Source: Smallanthus sonchifolius (Eukaryota > Streptophyta > Magnoliopsida > Asterales > Asteraceae). Taken from it: a stretch of DNA of 64,000 bases. The stretch spans positions 11,365,001 to 11,429,000 of the forward strand of contig CM042027.1 in NCBI GenBank assembly GCA_023525975.1, written 5' to 3'. The first letter of the stretch is position 1. The number at the start of each line of letters is the position of its first letter. Both the position numbers and the translations under genes were made by a program. The notes beneath the pieces are model-generated. The model had not been told where the DNA came from and made no database searches. It worked only from the letters and a program-made list of their open reading frames with translations. This document shows positions 23,692 through 35,100 of this stretch, piece after piece.

Positions 23692-26600
23692 CTACTCATT
23701 AAAGTTCCACCCGAAGTCATCATGGTCTTGAAGGTTATAACTAAACCTCTGTATAAAAAATGCCGATATTAGGAAAATGTGATCAAGTAAGAGAAAAAGA
23801 GCAATTTAGCAAAACATAAACAAACCTTGTTGGTGTCGGATAGTACAGCATACGCCTCCCCGATTTTCTTAAAAAGCTTGTCTGCGTCTTTATGGATGGT
23901 TGTGAATATCTCTTTCCAAGCATGACCATCTAATGCACTATCACTTCTTGCTAGAAACTTACCCGCCTGCATTCAAAGGTAGTAAGTACTATACTTAAGC
24001 CACCGGTGAGTTTAAATGAGAACCATTAAATAATTATGAGCCAGAGGAACCAATTTTTGACCTTTGATCATGAACAAGACAAAAAAAGGAATGTCACGGT
24101 TCATGGAGTGAAAATAACGTAACAGAGGGAGATCTCAACCATCCAGTAAAAAACGATCCAAGGGCTAAAAGTGGTTAATTTGGTTTATAATTATTTAGTG
24201 GTTCTCATTCGAACCTCCCTTATTTAAGCCAAGTAAAAATAATAATAAGAAAAAAAACCTTGTCCGGATGATGTCTAAGTGCAGCTTTATGGTACGCTTT
24301 TTTAATTTCTGAACCAGATTCCGACCCTTTTAGTCCCCTATCATTGTATAGTAAATAAGAATACAATTGTTAAGAAGTTAATGCAAACTAATGAATACAA
24401 TGCAAACTTACAAGATGAGGTAGAGATCCAAAGTTACTCCTTTTTTCATATTTTTATTCATAGAAGAAAGATGTCGACGAGCTAGTGCTAATTCATCCAC
24501 GTTTTTCATCTCACTTTTCTTTTCAAGAAGAGAGATTAGCCTCTGAAAATCAAGGGCTGCATTTTCATAGTCTCTAATTTTCTCATGTAGTTTTGCTCTC
24601 CTAGAAATTGCCTGAAGAAAAAAAATCATATTAATGCTTATAGTCTACAAGAAAACACAAAGACGGGTTTTTATTAAAAAAGAAAAAAAGAACAAACCTT
24701 CATGTAGTCTCCATCAAGAGCTATGGCAAGATTGCAATCTGCAATGGCATCAGTCACTTCACCCAAAGCTTGGAGGGCAGCAGCACGATTGCATAAGCAG
24801 ATAGCAGTGAAAGACTGTGATTCAATACTTTGCGTTATAGCTTTACTGTAATGCTCCACTGCTTCTCTATGATTCCCACTTTTAAAAGCTTTATTTCCTG
24901 CATTCTGAAGCATTTATAACAAACGTATGTCACATGAAAAATCACAAGTCAACTGCAAGTCTACAAGGTAAAATATTTCAAATAGATTGGAAGCCGAAAC
25001 CACTAATATACTTTCACACCTTACAACGAAGAAGTTCACCGATAGTGGCAGATGATAGAGAAGATGGTCCGTGAGTTCTGCAATGTGGGACCAAAAAATA
25101 TAAAATTGATCAAACTTCATTTTTTTCAAATAACATATGTATTTGTGGATGATTATTACTTGGTTTCAGGAGGTGCTAGTTGCTCATATTTCTCAAGCGT
25201 AGCAAGGGCCAAGTCAAACTTAGCCATATGAAAGTATGACCTCGACATCAGGCTCCACCTCCAAAGCTTCAATGGTCGGATTCGATCCTCAGCTGACATG
25301 CGATTACTATCATCGACGGTGACATGATTTTTTTCCGCAGAAGTAAGTGTTTGCTCACACATTTGAATCACCTCTTCATACTTATGCAGCTGTTGCATTC
25401 CACATATGATACAGCCAATGGTGAGGATAACAATATCTCAAAGTAACATAACCTGATTCACTTTATTAATGAAATTTAAGGTAAACTCTGAAAGTAAATA
25501 CCATAAAGAGAGCTTCCCCCTTCATTTCAAATAATTTCTCTGAATAGGGGCTTATTGACAAGGCCTCCTTAACAAGTTCCAAAGCAGTAGTTGCTGACTC
25601 AAAAGTTTTAAGTTGCAAAAGTTCAGCCACCTCCTTGATATAACTAACCACTTTCTGCCAGTCAAAAAAACCCAAATCAGAAGCTGGTTAAAAGAAAGTT
25701 AAGTACTTAAGTCCATTATTCAGCACACATACATACAAATCCTTGTTTTTTATTTGTATATTATTAAGATATTTATCAATATGCATTTTCCTATTTATAA
25801 ATCATTATTTAAAACAAAAAATTTTAAAATTTTCCAATTTAGTATTATGTTTTGCTCACCAGCAGGTTTCTTCATTTTTATTTATAATAGCCTGTTTTGA
25901 CCTGTACTTATTTTGGTCATAACCCGTTCTGACCCGCACCAAAACATCATTGTTTAAAACTACCCGTTTTAACCCGTACTCATTCTGGTCACAGCACGCT
26001 CTAACCCAAACCAAAATATCATTTTTTTTAAAATAACTCGTTTTTACCCGAACCCGTTCTGACCCGTGACCCGAACCCGCTCGACCCGCCCAGTTTTCCA
26101 GGCCTACTTATTATGTATAACCCCTTTGTAATTAGATAGGTTCCTGACAAGGTTTAAACGTGAATACGTATTTCAGTTGCTGTGGTAAAAATGTCATCAT
26201 TTTTAACAAATTGTAAATGTTACCTCAGCATTTTGTAGACCATCAGATGCCTCAATAGTAAGCCTTCTATCCAAGCAAACCTTTCCAGAGTCCAAGCACT
26301 TTTTGTAATTGTATAACGCATCATCAATATCTCCAAGAACCAGATGGCAGCTAAGAAACACAAACCATAAGTAAGTAATAATTGTGTGATATATAACAAT
26401 ATGATTATACAAGTCATACTTAAGCCTATGTAAGCACAGATAAATCATTAGCACTTTGCTGTGGGCGAAATTGAAATATCAGTTGAAAAGATGGAGATGA
26501 TATCACTATATATAAATGTGCGTGTGGGTGTGCGTGTGTGTGGATGACTTAAAAGAAAAAAGGAAAGTCTGAAATCTTACTTGCCAGCTGTTAGGCAGAC

Positions 26601-28162
26601 CTTAAGAAAGCCAGGATCTAACAGAGTTGCCTTTTTGCAGTCATCTAAAGCTTTCCTGATCTTCCCAAGCGACAGCCTTTTAGCAGCACGATTGTTGTAA
26701 TACAATACAAGAGATTCAAGTTCTGGTGTTTTGGAACATATATCTGTACCTTCAACCAAAACAGAAGCTATAGCTTTTGCTGCTTTTCTCCATTGTTCTA
26801 GCTCTAGCTTCATATTCATCATTTCATAATCTGCACTCCCGTTTACTTCTTCAAGCTCTTTTATTTTCTCATTCAACTCATCTTTAGTTTCTACAAATTC
26901 ATTATTCAAATTCCACCACTTCATATTCATCTCCTCATCCTTGTCCCTCAAGTATGACAACTCTTTTCTGCTTTTCTCTAAATCCTCTTGAAGCTTTTCC
27001 ATGTTTAATTTCATTTCCAAATTCTTGACTTCACATTTATTCAATTCAGCAGTAGCTTTGTTCAGTCTGGTGTTCAAACTGTCAATTTCTTCACCGCGCA
27101 ATTGAAGTTCTTTTTCTTTTTGTTGTATTTTTGCTAGTAACGGACTTTCATCAACTCTCTTTGGAGGTAACTCATTAGAAAAAGTCTTTACTTGTTCTAA
27201 ATTTGATGAAATTTCATTTGCTGAGTTCATTGATTTCATTTTAACCTTGTTTGCCCCGGAAGTAAATTCTATGAGATCAACTTTTACCGGATCATTAACA
27301 GAAGCATGATTTCCCCTGACACATAGCAACTTCTTTCAAAAACCAATTGACAATCTGATACATGTAGATTCAAAAGTAAAAGTGGTATACTACCAAATCA
27401 TAGAACCAAAATTTAAAACAAAGAGAGTATCAGGGGCCTAAAACATACAACAGAGCCTTCCAATTCCTACACTTACTTTGAATAACAAACATCCAATGCT
27501 TATCTATCTTACATTCATAAAATTCATCCAATACAGTTCATAGTAAGGGTGTTTGGATGTGTGTCTAATCTGATTATGCGATAATCAAGTTTTAGTGTTG
27601 GTTAAAAGTGACAATCAAGCTGATTCTATGTTTTTTATAATGTAATTATCCAACCACTGTGAACAAACAGATGATGTCAGGTTTCTTCCACAAGTATGCA
27701 CAACTCTGGATATACATTACAAGTTTCAACCTATGAACATTCCAGATATACCAAATATAAGTTCAGAAACTAAACACATTAACCAATCATAAACCTAGCA
27801 CAATGTTATCAAATCTACACAGATCCAATTATGCAGCAGATGTATAGAATTAAATCGTTTTTTTTGTCTCACGATTCAACTAAAACTCACTTCCGAGCAG
27901 GAATCCGCATAGAAGGGCCAGGAACCGGACAATCACGAACAAAATGGCTAGGATCACCGCACCGGTAACAACACCGCACCGGTCCACCACCGCGACCACC
28001 TCCGGCACGTACACCGCCACCGACGCCGACGCCGCGGTTAACAGCGACGTAACTTGCTTTTTTCACGGAATCCTGATTCCGATGATGATCATCTACATGA
28101 TCGGAAGTTGATCTATGATCGGGAAGATGAGAACTCGGATTGCCGGGATACACTCTAGCCAT
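23692..28162 (-). CDS. TPR/J-domain protein with CCHC knuckle and coiled coil at its N-terminus
   Basis: Eleven exons: 28162-27891, 27315-26581, 26350-26224, 25654-25502, 25389-25160, 25077-25020, 24904-24698, 24611-24412, 24337-24259, 23966-23826, 23748-23692; GT-AG throughout, phases agree, 752 residues. Residues 65-78 form a C-x2-C-x4-H-x4-C zinc knuckle after a glycine-rich stretch. Residues about 150-255 are coiled coil, followed by Q-W-R-K-A-A (265-270), a stretch that recalls the tail of ROP-interactor (ICR) proteins. TPR repeats follow from about 296, then a J domain with H-P-D at 684-686, which would recruit and stimulate Hsp70. Exons 2-11 match the neighbour at 32155-38259 in number and phase, so the two are tandem duplicates. 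Joining exon 1 rests on a strong GTGAGT donor and matching phase; it could instead be a separate 91-codon gene. Confidence 0.83.
25860..26110. repeat. ACCCG-rich repeat in intron 3 of the TPR-J gene
   Basis: The segment holds many ACCCGTTCTGACCCG-like words and ends in CCAGGCCTA, while its left edge reads TAGCCTGTTTT. It resembles the other palindrome- or motif-rich MITEs in the window, but no target duplication could be found, so the boundaries are approximate. Confidence 0.45.
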
Positions 28163-29771
28163 TCCGATTTCTGTAAGTTAGGAGTTAGGGTTCATGCAAA
28201 TCGGAGTGAGCTTGTAACACTTTTGATCAACAGTATAAACGATTGTGCTTCCTTAATGATGTATCGTCTCGTCTATTGGGAGCCTGTGCCGAAGACTTTA
28301 TTCAATTACTTTTTCAAAGTTGCCTCCTTTTTTGTCATGTATTAATAATATTCATCCATGACTCTTAGGGAAATTTATGTTTGTGTCTAAAATATATTCT
28401 ATTATTTTATGAATATATTATTTTTTAAAATTTTTATCTTTCCTAAAAACTAGTTTCTACCCATAACATTTCTTGTATCTAAAGTATATTTCTATATGTA
28501 GTATACATGACTTTATCTTTTCTAAAAATATCACTGTCATTTACCATATATAGTTTTTTAAATTACATATACATATAAAATCCTATGTTGATGACACGGA
28601 GTATTTACTTCTTATTTCTAAAGCACAACAAACTTTTTCTATATAAACAAAACTAAGTTAAATACCAGTGTAATAATAAAATTAATGAAACAAAGAGTTA
28701 TTAATTAAGATTTTTAGAATTGTAAATAATTTTTATATATAAGATATGACTTAAATTACATATAACTCACAGGGCCTTTGAAGGTAAACTTTTACAATAT
28801 TATAAATCTGTATGATTTCAAATCCTTACAACCCATGAACGAAGGCGACGGAAGGAGAAAATTTGTTGACTTGGGAAAAATAACTTCGAACTTGATTGAC
28901 ATAAAATCGAAATCAGATTTTAATGGAGACACTCGTTCCTAAATTAAGCGTAGAATTATTTAAATGGAAAAGGGAATCTAAATCTTGATTGACATGAAAT
29001 CATGAGGGGCTGTTAAATGGTGGATATTTGACTGAATAAAATATCCAAGATAATGGGGTTTAGTTTAGACGGGAAAATAATTGCATAAGAGTTGTCGCGT
29101 GTCTGCTCCTTACCCGCGAGACGCGGGTTCAAATCCCCCCTCTACCGTCTATGTCGCTTCAGATGCTTACATCAGCCTCTTCTTTGATGACATCAACTTA
29201 AATTAAAATAAAATTGTTTTTTGTTTCTATTTCTTGAATACGTTGATTTATTTCACGGTTTAAACTTTTCTTTTTTATATAAAGTTTCAAAATAGTTAAC
29301 TTTTTCACAGTTTAACACACCACAACGCACGGGTTTTTATATTGGTTGTTTACTAAATGTTAACTTTGATTTATATAACAAAGAACTGATCACATGTCGC
29401 ATATCAAAGTAAATCAAGGAATGGAATATACATTATCTCACCGATTGCCTTATATGTATCTACATTGTACAAGTGTAGATACAATCATAAGGTCCAAGAT
29501 AAAACTTCTTACATTTAAATTAAACATACAATGTAACACAAAGAGTGAGTGTTTCAAGAACATTAATACAAGATGCGTTGAGTAGAGATGACTATGCAAA
29601 TGAGCTTCTTTTACAATACGCAGTGAACAAATAAATAGACTAATATCACAATACGCTTGAATTTAACTCGCATGTCTTGAGATCTAGAAATTTCTGGCCA
29701 ACGCTCGAAGAATCAAAGTTTCTCGAAAGTGTCTAGAATGACACACAAATCAGGCTCACATAATTAAGGGG
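28163..29771. other. Spacer upstream of the CCHC/TPR-J gene
   Basis: This holds the promoter side of the gene ending at 28162 and then AT-rich DNA. At about 29085-29150 a GCGGGTTCAAATCCC word with a CTTACCCGCGAGACGC stretch before it resembles the B-box part of a tRNA-derived SINE. I see no protein-coding gene. Confidence 0.4.
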
Positions 29772-30181
29772 AAATTACCAAAATAGCTCAATTAAAGTGC
29801 GCCACGTCAGTCAAGTCGACTAAAGCTTAGCATACGCTTTTGGGCGCTAAAAGGCATGAAAAGAACAACGGGGCCCACCTTCTTACCACTCAGAGAATGA
29901 CGTGTTACTCGTAGGCTAAATTTACCTATTAGTCCATCTCGTAGACTTAGTCGACGCCCTTTTTAGCCTAAATGTACTCGTAGGCTAAAAAAAGCGCAGC
30001 TAAGGCTACGAGGTGGATTAGTAGGCTAAATTTTGCCTACGAGTGACACGTGTCACTCTCCGAGTGATCAGAATGTGAGTCCCGTTATACTTTTCATGTT
30101 TTTTAGCGTCCAAAAGTGCAAGTTAAGCCTTAGCCGACTTGGTTGACGTGGTGCGCTCTGATTAGGCTATAATTAGTATTT
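29772..30181. mobile_element. Foldback element: 410 bp near-continuous inverted repeat
   Basis: The two halves are reverse complements over about 200 bases each, meeting near 29976. The left half reads from AAATTACCAAAATAGCTC through GCGCCACGTCAGTCAAGTCG; the right half ends GACGTGGTGCGCTCTGATTA...TAGTATTT. Only a short loop remains. No coding capacity and no clear target duplication; a foldback MITE is the best description. Confidence 0.75.
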
Positions 30182-30514
30182 AAATCTAGTTTTTTTGTCG
30201 TTTACTCGTTTTCTACTTTTCACACACTTCATTTAGCACAAAAGATGATAGTTCATTAAAATCATTCAAAGTAGGTTTCATATTTTCATCTATATAATTT
30301 AACTCAAAATCATTATTTTCTGAACTTATCTCAAAATTTTGTTTATCTTATAAAACCTCTCACATTCCATATACTTATGACTCTATCCATATATTTCTTT
30401 TTTTTATTTTATATTTCTTTTTCTTCCATTTACAATCTTATCTACTAATTATTTTCTCTTATTATCTTTCTTTTCTTTGAAATATTGATTAAACGGGTGA
30501 AAACACAAAAAACT

Positions 30515-30730
30515 AGGGCATATTTGAGATTACTTTTGAAAACTCCTTATTAACTTTTGTAAAAAGTTAATAAGTAGTTTTGAAAAGTAAGTAAAACTTA
30601 CTTCTTGAAAACTACTTTTTTCCTTCTATTTTTCTATCTCCTTCTAGTTTACCCAAAAAAAATTTTAACTTTTTAAAAAAGTTAATAAGTTAATAAAGAG
30701 CTCAAAAAGTAATCCCAAAGATGCCCTAAA
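30515..30730. mobile_element. Tourist-like MITE (diverged)
   Basis: The ends are TAGGGCATATTTGAGATTAC and (reversed) TAGGGCATCTTTGGGATTAC. They match the ends of the MITE at 38413-38622, as do the inner AAGTTAATAAGT words. The 3 bp flanking sequence is not identical on both sides. Confidence 0.6.
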
Positions 30731-30789
30731 ACACAGGTTGATAATGATTAATATTTATTAGGTCAACTTAAAACTCTACACCACGTCAT

Positions 30790-31060
30790 ATATATTTTTT
30801 TTTAATGGCAACAACTATATATATAAATATATAGACCTCAGTCAGAAGCTGGGAAAACAATCAGGAGCAATTACACAAAGTCACCAATGTAGAAAACAAC
30901 CCATTTATCCCATGCAAGGGACTTACATTTCGACCTATTTTTAACCCACAAAAATGTATCTTCTTTAATCATCTCTACCATTTGTTGTATCCGAATATTT
31001 TTGCCATTGAATTCTGCATCGTTTCTACATAAGCAGATTCGCCAGAACGTAACCATATTC
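30790..31060 (-). pseudogene. LINE (non-LTR retrotransposon) 3' remnant
   Basis: The minus-strand frame 30871-31056 contains C-R-N-D-A-E-F-N-G-K and F-L-W-V-K-N-R-S-K, ending shortly after a W-D-K-W. This order is characteristic of the very end of plant LINE reverse transcriptase proteins. Only about 60 codons remain, so it is a 5'-truncated copy. Confidence 0.65.
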
Positions 31061-32154
31061 TACACTAAGTCATATCAAAGAACATTTGTGTACCTTCAAG
31101 TTTAGGTGACCGTTTTTGTCTTTTAAGTCAAGATTTGAGAATAGTAGTTTTACTAAAAACGAGACGGTTTTTCCTCAAACCAAATATGAATATATATCAC
31201 TGTGAAAATAAAGTGCACATCACATGGACGTCACCTCATCACCAATAGTTTTCACACCACTCACATGAAAAGGGGTATACCCATATAAAAGTGAGTGGTG
31301 TGCAAATTTAATTTTAAAATTTTTTATTTATATAATTTTAATTATATATTAAAACAACCAAATCCACTCCTTCCTATTGGTTAAGTCTCCCTTGAAAAAT
31401 CTCAGGTCCCCCTCCCTCACGCCCGTTTCACGGCACAAGGGGGCACTCCTTCCTATACCGGATGCCCTTATATCCAACACTCCATCCAGTTTTCTACTAT
31501 AGATTCTGATAATCCGACAACTTCGAGTAAAATTACCTACCCGTCACCTTCACTCATTCCCCTACTGTCACCCCCCCCCCCTCCTTCCCCAACCTCCAGA
31601 AATGGGTTTGCAGCCATGGCGGCACTCTGATACCCTTTGCCTGATTCCAAATTTTATGTGCTCAAACATCGTTCGATTTGACACATTTCAGAGGTGATTA
31701 GAGGAAGGATAAACTGGTATTCAAGGGTGGTGTTGATCTTGTATATCATAGAAGTAAATTACAAGTTTTGTCACTGTATTCAACTCGGATCAAACAAACG
31801 TACCATGTAAATCTCACTCACAGCAAATACAAAAACATTTAATGCAATACCCACCTCAATTGTTTCAATAATCCATTAAGTAACTTCATAACAACAGAAA
31901 ATACCAGGTATATAAGTAGCAACAAAATTAACGGACAACAAACTCGGGTGAAGGATCCAATGATCATCCTGTTTGAGTACCTATTTCACTTTGTATATAT
32001 ATGTAGGCTGTGTAGGATTCCAGGACCTAACTTATTTCTTATGCAACTCAACTCCTAGAAAAAAATGATCATTTCTTGATGTTTGGAGACCACAGGAGTC
32101 GTTAATCCCGTTTTTAAAGAACCAAAAAATATTTTATTGTTAGGGATTTAGGGT
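31061..32154. other. Spacer and 3' flank of the second TPR-J gene
   Basis: Mostly unique-looking AT-rich DNA. A small inverted repeat, CACACCACTCACATG with AAAGTGAGTGGTGTG, lies at about 31250-31310 and may be a short MITE remnant. The last few hundred bases should hold the 3' UTR of the gene ending at 32155. Confidence 0.35.
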
Positions 32155-35100
32155 TTACCAACGGGGATGGGAGTTATGGCAATTGTTTCTCGAGTCCCCC
32201 CAATAGTAATGGTAGTAGTTACCGTGGGTCTTTGTTGAATAGTACGAATCTCTCCGGTTGGTGGTCTCAAATGGAGAATGGTAAAAGTCGGATGCTCTTC
32301 GGCTGCTGCTACTGCTGCTGGCATGTGTGTTCATATCTTCCCACATTTCCTCTTCAAGATCATACTTTGACCTCTGCAAAGTCAAACCAGAGGTTAATAT
32401 ATTGAAATTTGAATAGAAGTTAGAGAGAGAGAGAGAGGATGTAAAGGGAGAAAGAGATACAGACCTTGGTGGAATCTGAAAGCACAGCATATGCTTCTCC
32501 AATCAACTTGAAGAGTTTATCAGCATCCATTTGAATTGATTCATTAATTACTTTCCATTTTTGTCCATCACTTCCACTTTCAGCTCTTGCAATCACCTGA
32601 CCAGCCTATACAACACAGCAAAAAGAACCTCTTTAGACAAGAAAATAAGTGACAAATATAACATTTAATTTTTAAAGTTTATATCTTCTAAAAATATAAA
32701 ACACAAAGTAAGACCTTGTCTGGATGATGTCTGAGAGCTGCTTTCCTATAAGCCTTCTTAACTTCGGCTGCAGCATCTGACGGTTTTATTCCCCTAATAA
32801 TAAGTGGAATTAACATTTATTAATATAAATAAAAACTAGCTGCTTGAAAAGTAAAAAATAAAAGATACCTAAAAATTAATGAAAGAAAAGGACTTACAGA
32901 ATGAGGTAAAGATCTAAAGACCTTTCTTTTTTTGAGTTGTCTTCAATAGAAGAAAGACGTCGGCGAGCTTTTCTTAGATCCTTCATACTGCCATTAGACT
33001 TTTGAGAATTCTCACCTGACCTTGTTTCAAGAATAGAAATGAATCTTTGAAGATCATCAGCTGCATTTTTGTAGTCTCTAATCATCTCCCATAAGGTAGA
33101 CCTTCTAGAAAGTGCCTGAAAATATCACAAAGCAATCACTTTAAGGTTTGACTGTGCATGCTATCAGAGACTGATTAAGTCAAACTTGAGAAAAGATAAA
33201 TGATCTAAGTGACAATTGGGAACTAAAAACTAGAGCACCAAAACAACATGCATATACCTTTGGGTAAGTTCCATCAAGAGCTATAGCTGTGCTACAATCT
33301 CCAATGGCGTCAATGATTTCACCCAAGGATTGGTGTGCAGCAGCACGATTGCAGAAACAGACAGCTGCAAATGAGTGTGATTCCATACTCTTTGATATTG
33401 CAGCCGAATAATGCTCTATTGCTTCTGTATGCTTACCATTCTGAAAGGCTTCATTTCCTGCATTCTGATCAATCCAACAAAAGAAATTAAGAAAAAAATA
33501 AATATAAATTATAGTACACTGGGGAAGATACAACGACTTGTACAATGTTTCAGTCATCTGATTGTAACAAATTAAAAACACACTTTTTCCTTTTTTTTAA
33601 ATTTAAAAAGATCAGGTCCAAATTTAGTTCAACGAAAAATCTTCATTCTACCTATGAGGTCTAGGTTTAAAACTACTTTATCAACTTGGCTATTACATAA
33701 TATAAACTAAGTAGAACAAAAATAGAAATCATGTCAACAGAGAATGAAGCAGGGTATAAATTTTGTATTTACCGAGTTTTTTCATACAAATAAGAAATGA
33801 AGGCCAGAAATGTACATGTCTTCCACATTACATTAATAAACAATTGTGCTGCATAACAAAAACAATGATAGTCATACCTTGAAATGTAAAAGCTCACGTA
33901 TGGTAACGGCCAGAGGATTTAGTGACTCCTTAGGGTCAACACTCCTGCTTCCAAGCCATATAACATAAAAATATATCAATAAAAGAATTTGTTAAAAAAT
34001 TGGGACGTCAGGATTTATTATAATGGTAACATAATATGCATTACTCGTCTGCGGTAGATCTCGATTGCTCATGTTTCTCAATGAAGTCAAGTGCCATCTC
34101 AAGCCTACCCAAATGAAAGTAGGACTTTGACATCAGGTTCCACCTCCAAAGCTTCGATTCAGTTGCAAAATTCTTTTCGGCTGAAGCCAGAGTTAGCTCA
34201 CATAACTGAACCACATCTTTATGCTTCCGCAACTGGAAAAGCAATTAATTTCAATAATTAATTAAATATATGCAATGAATATTATTAATCATTAAGGATA
34301 TTACATACCACAAAGAGAGCCTCTCCTTTCATATTAAGTAATTTCTCTGAATAACAGCTCAAAGACAAAGCATCAGCAATAATTCCCAATGCATTAGTTG
34401 CTGACTCATGGGTTTTCTGTTGCAGAAGCTCTGCAGACTGCTTCAGATAATTAGCGACTTTCTGCCAATGAGAGGATTTTATGGTCAGAATATATAAAGT
34501 ACTTCTTGAAATGTAATCCAATAACATGGACATGTTCCAATCTACAACTAAAGTAACGATTAGAATTCAAGATCTCAAGTCCATAATGACCTTAAAACTG
34601 TGTTCCAAAGGCACCAAATGTGAATCAAAGTTATGGCAGTATCATTGCAGTAAAAATTGGAAATACAGTTATGAGACAAAAGCTATATAAAGTATGTGAT
34701 TACTTGTGCCTTCTGCAGGCCATCGGCAGCTTCAATTGCAAGTCTTCTATCCAAACAAACAATGTTCTCAGACTTCAAGCACTTGTTATAATTGTATGAT
34801 GCATCCTCTAGCTCTCCTAGAAGTAAATGACAACTAGAAATAAAGAAACAGTTAGACATTATAGCCATTGAATTGCAGAAAGTCGCAATGAAGCCATGAA
34901 GCTATCAGAGAAAACAAATAAATTAAAAATAAAAGTTTTATGTTTCATAATATGACCATTACTTCCTTTGTTGCACTAAACTGCACCTTCCATAGTAAGA
35001 CTACCCACAGATGACATTACGTTAAATATTAATCAGCAGAAAACGGAAACAACTTTTCATCATCGTGGTGAAACACTTGTAATATATAACAACAGGGATC

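Noticed and set aside
27887..28162. Independent 91-codon CCHC zinc-finger gene
   Set aside because: Not excluded, but the frame ends exactly where a strong GTGAGT donor sits and the phase fits the next exon, so I joined it to the TPR-J gene and lowered the confidence of that join.
29075..29150. Possible tRNA gene (GCGGGTTCAAATCCC box)
   Set aside because: The B-box-like word is good, but I could not fold an acceptor stem or a D arm around it; a tRNA-derived SINE is more likely.
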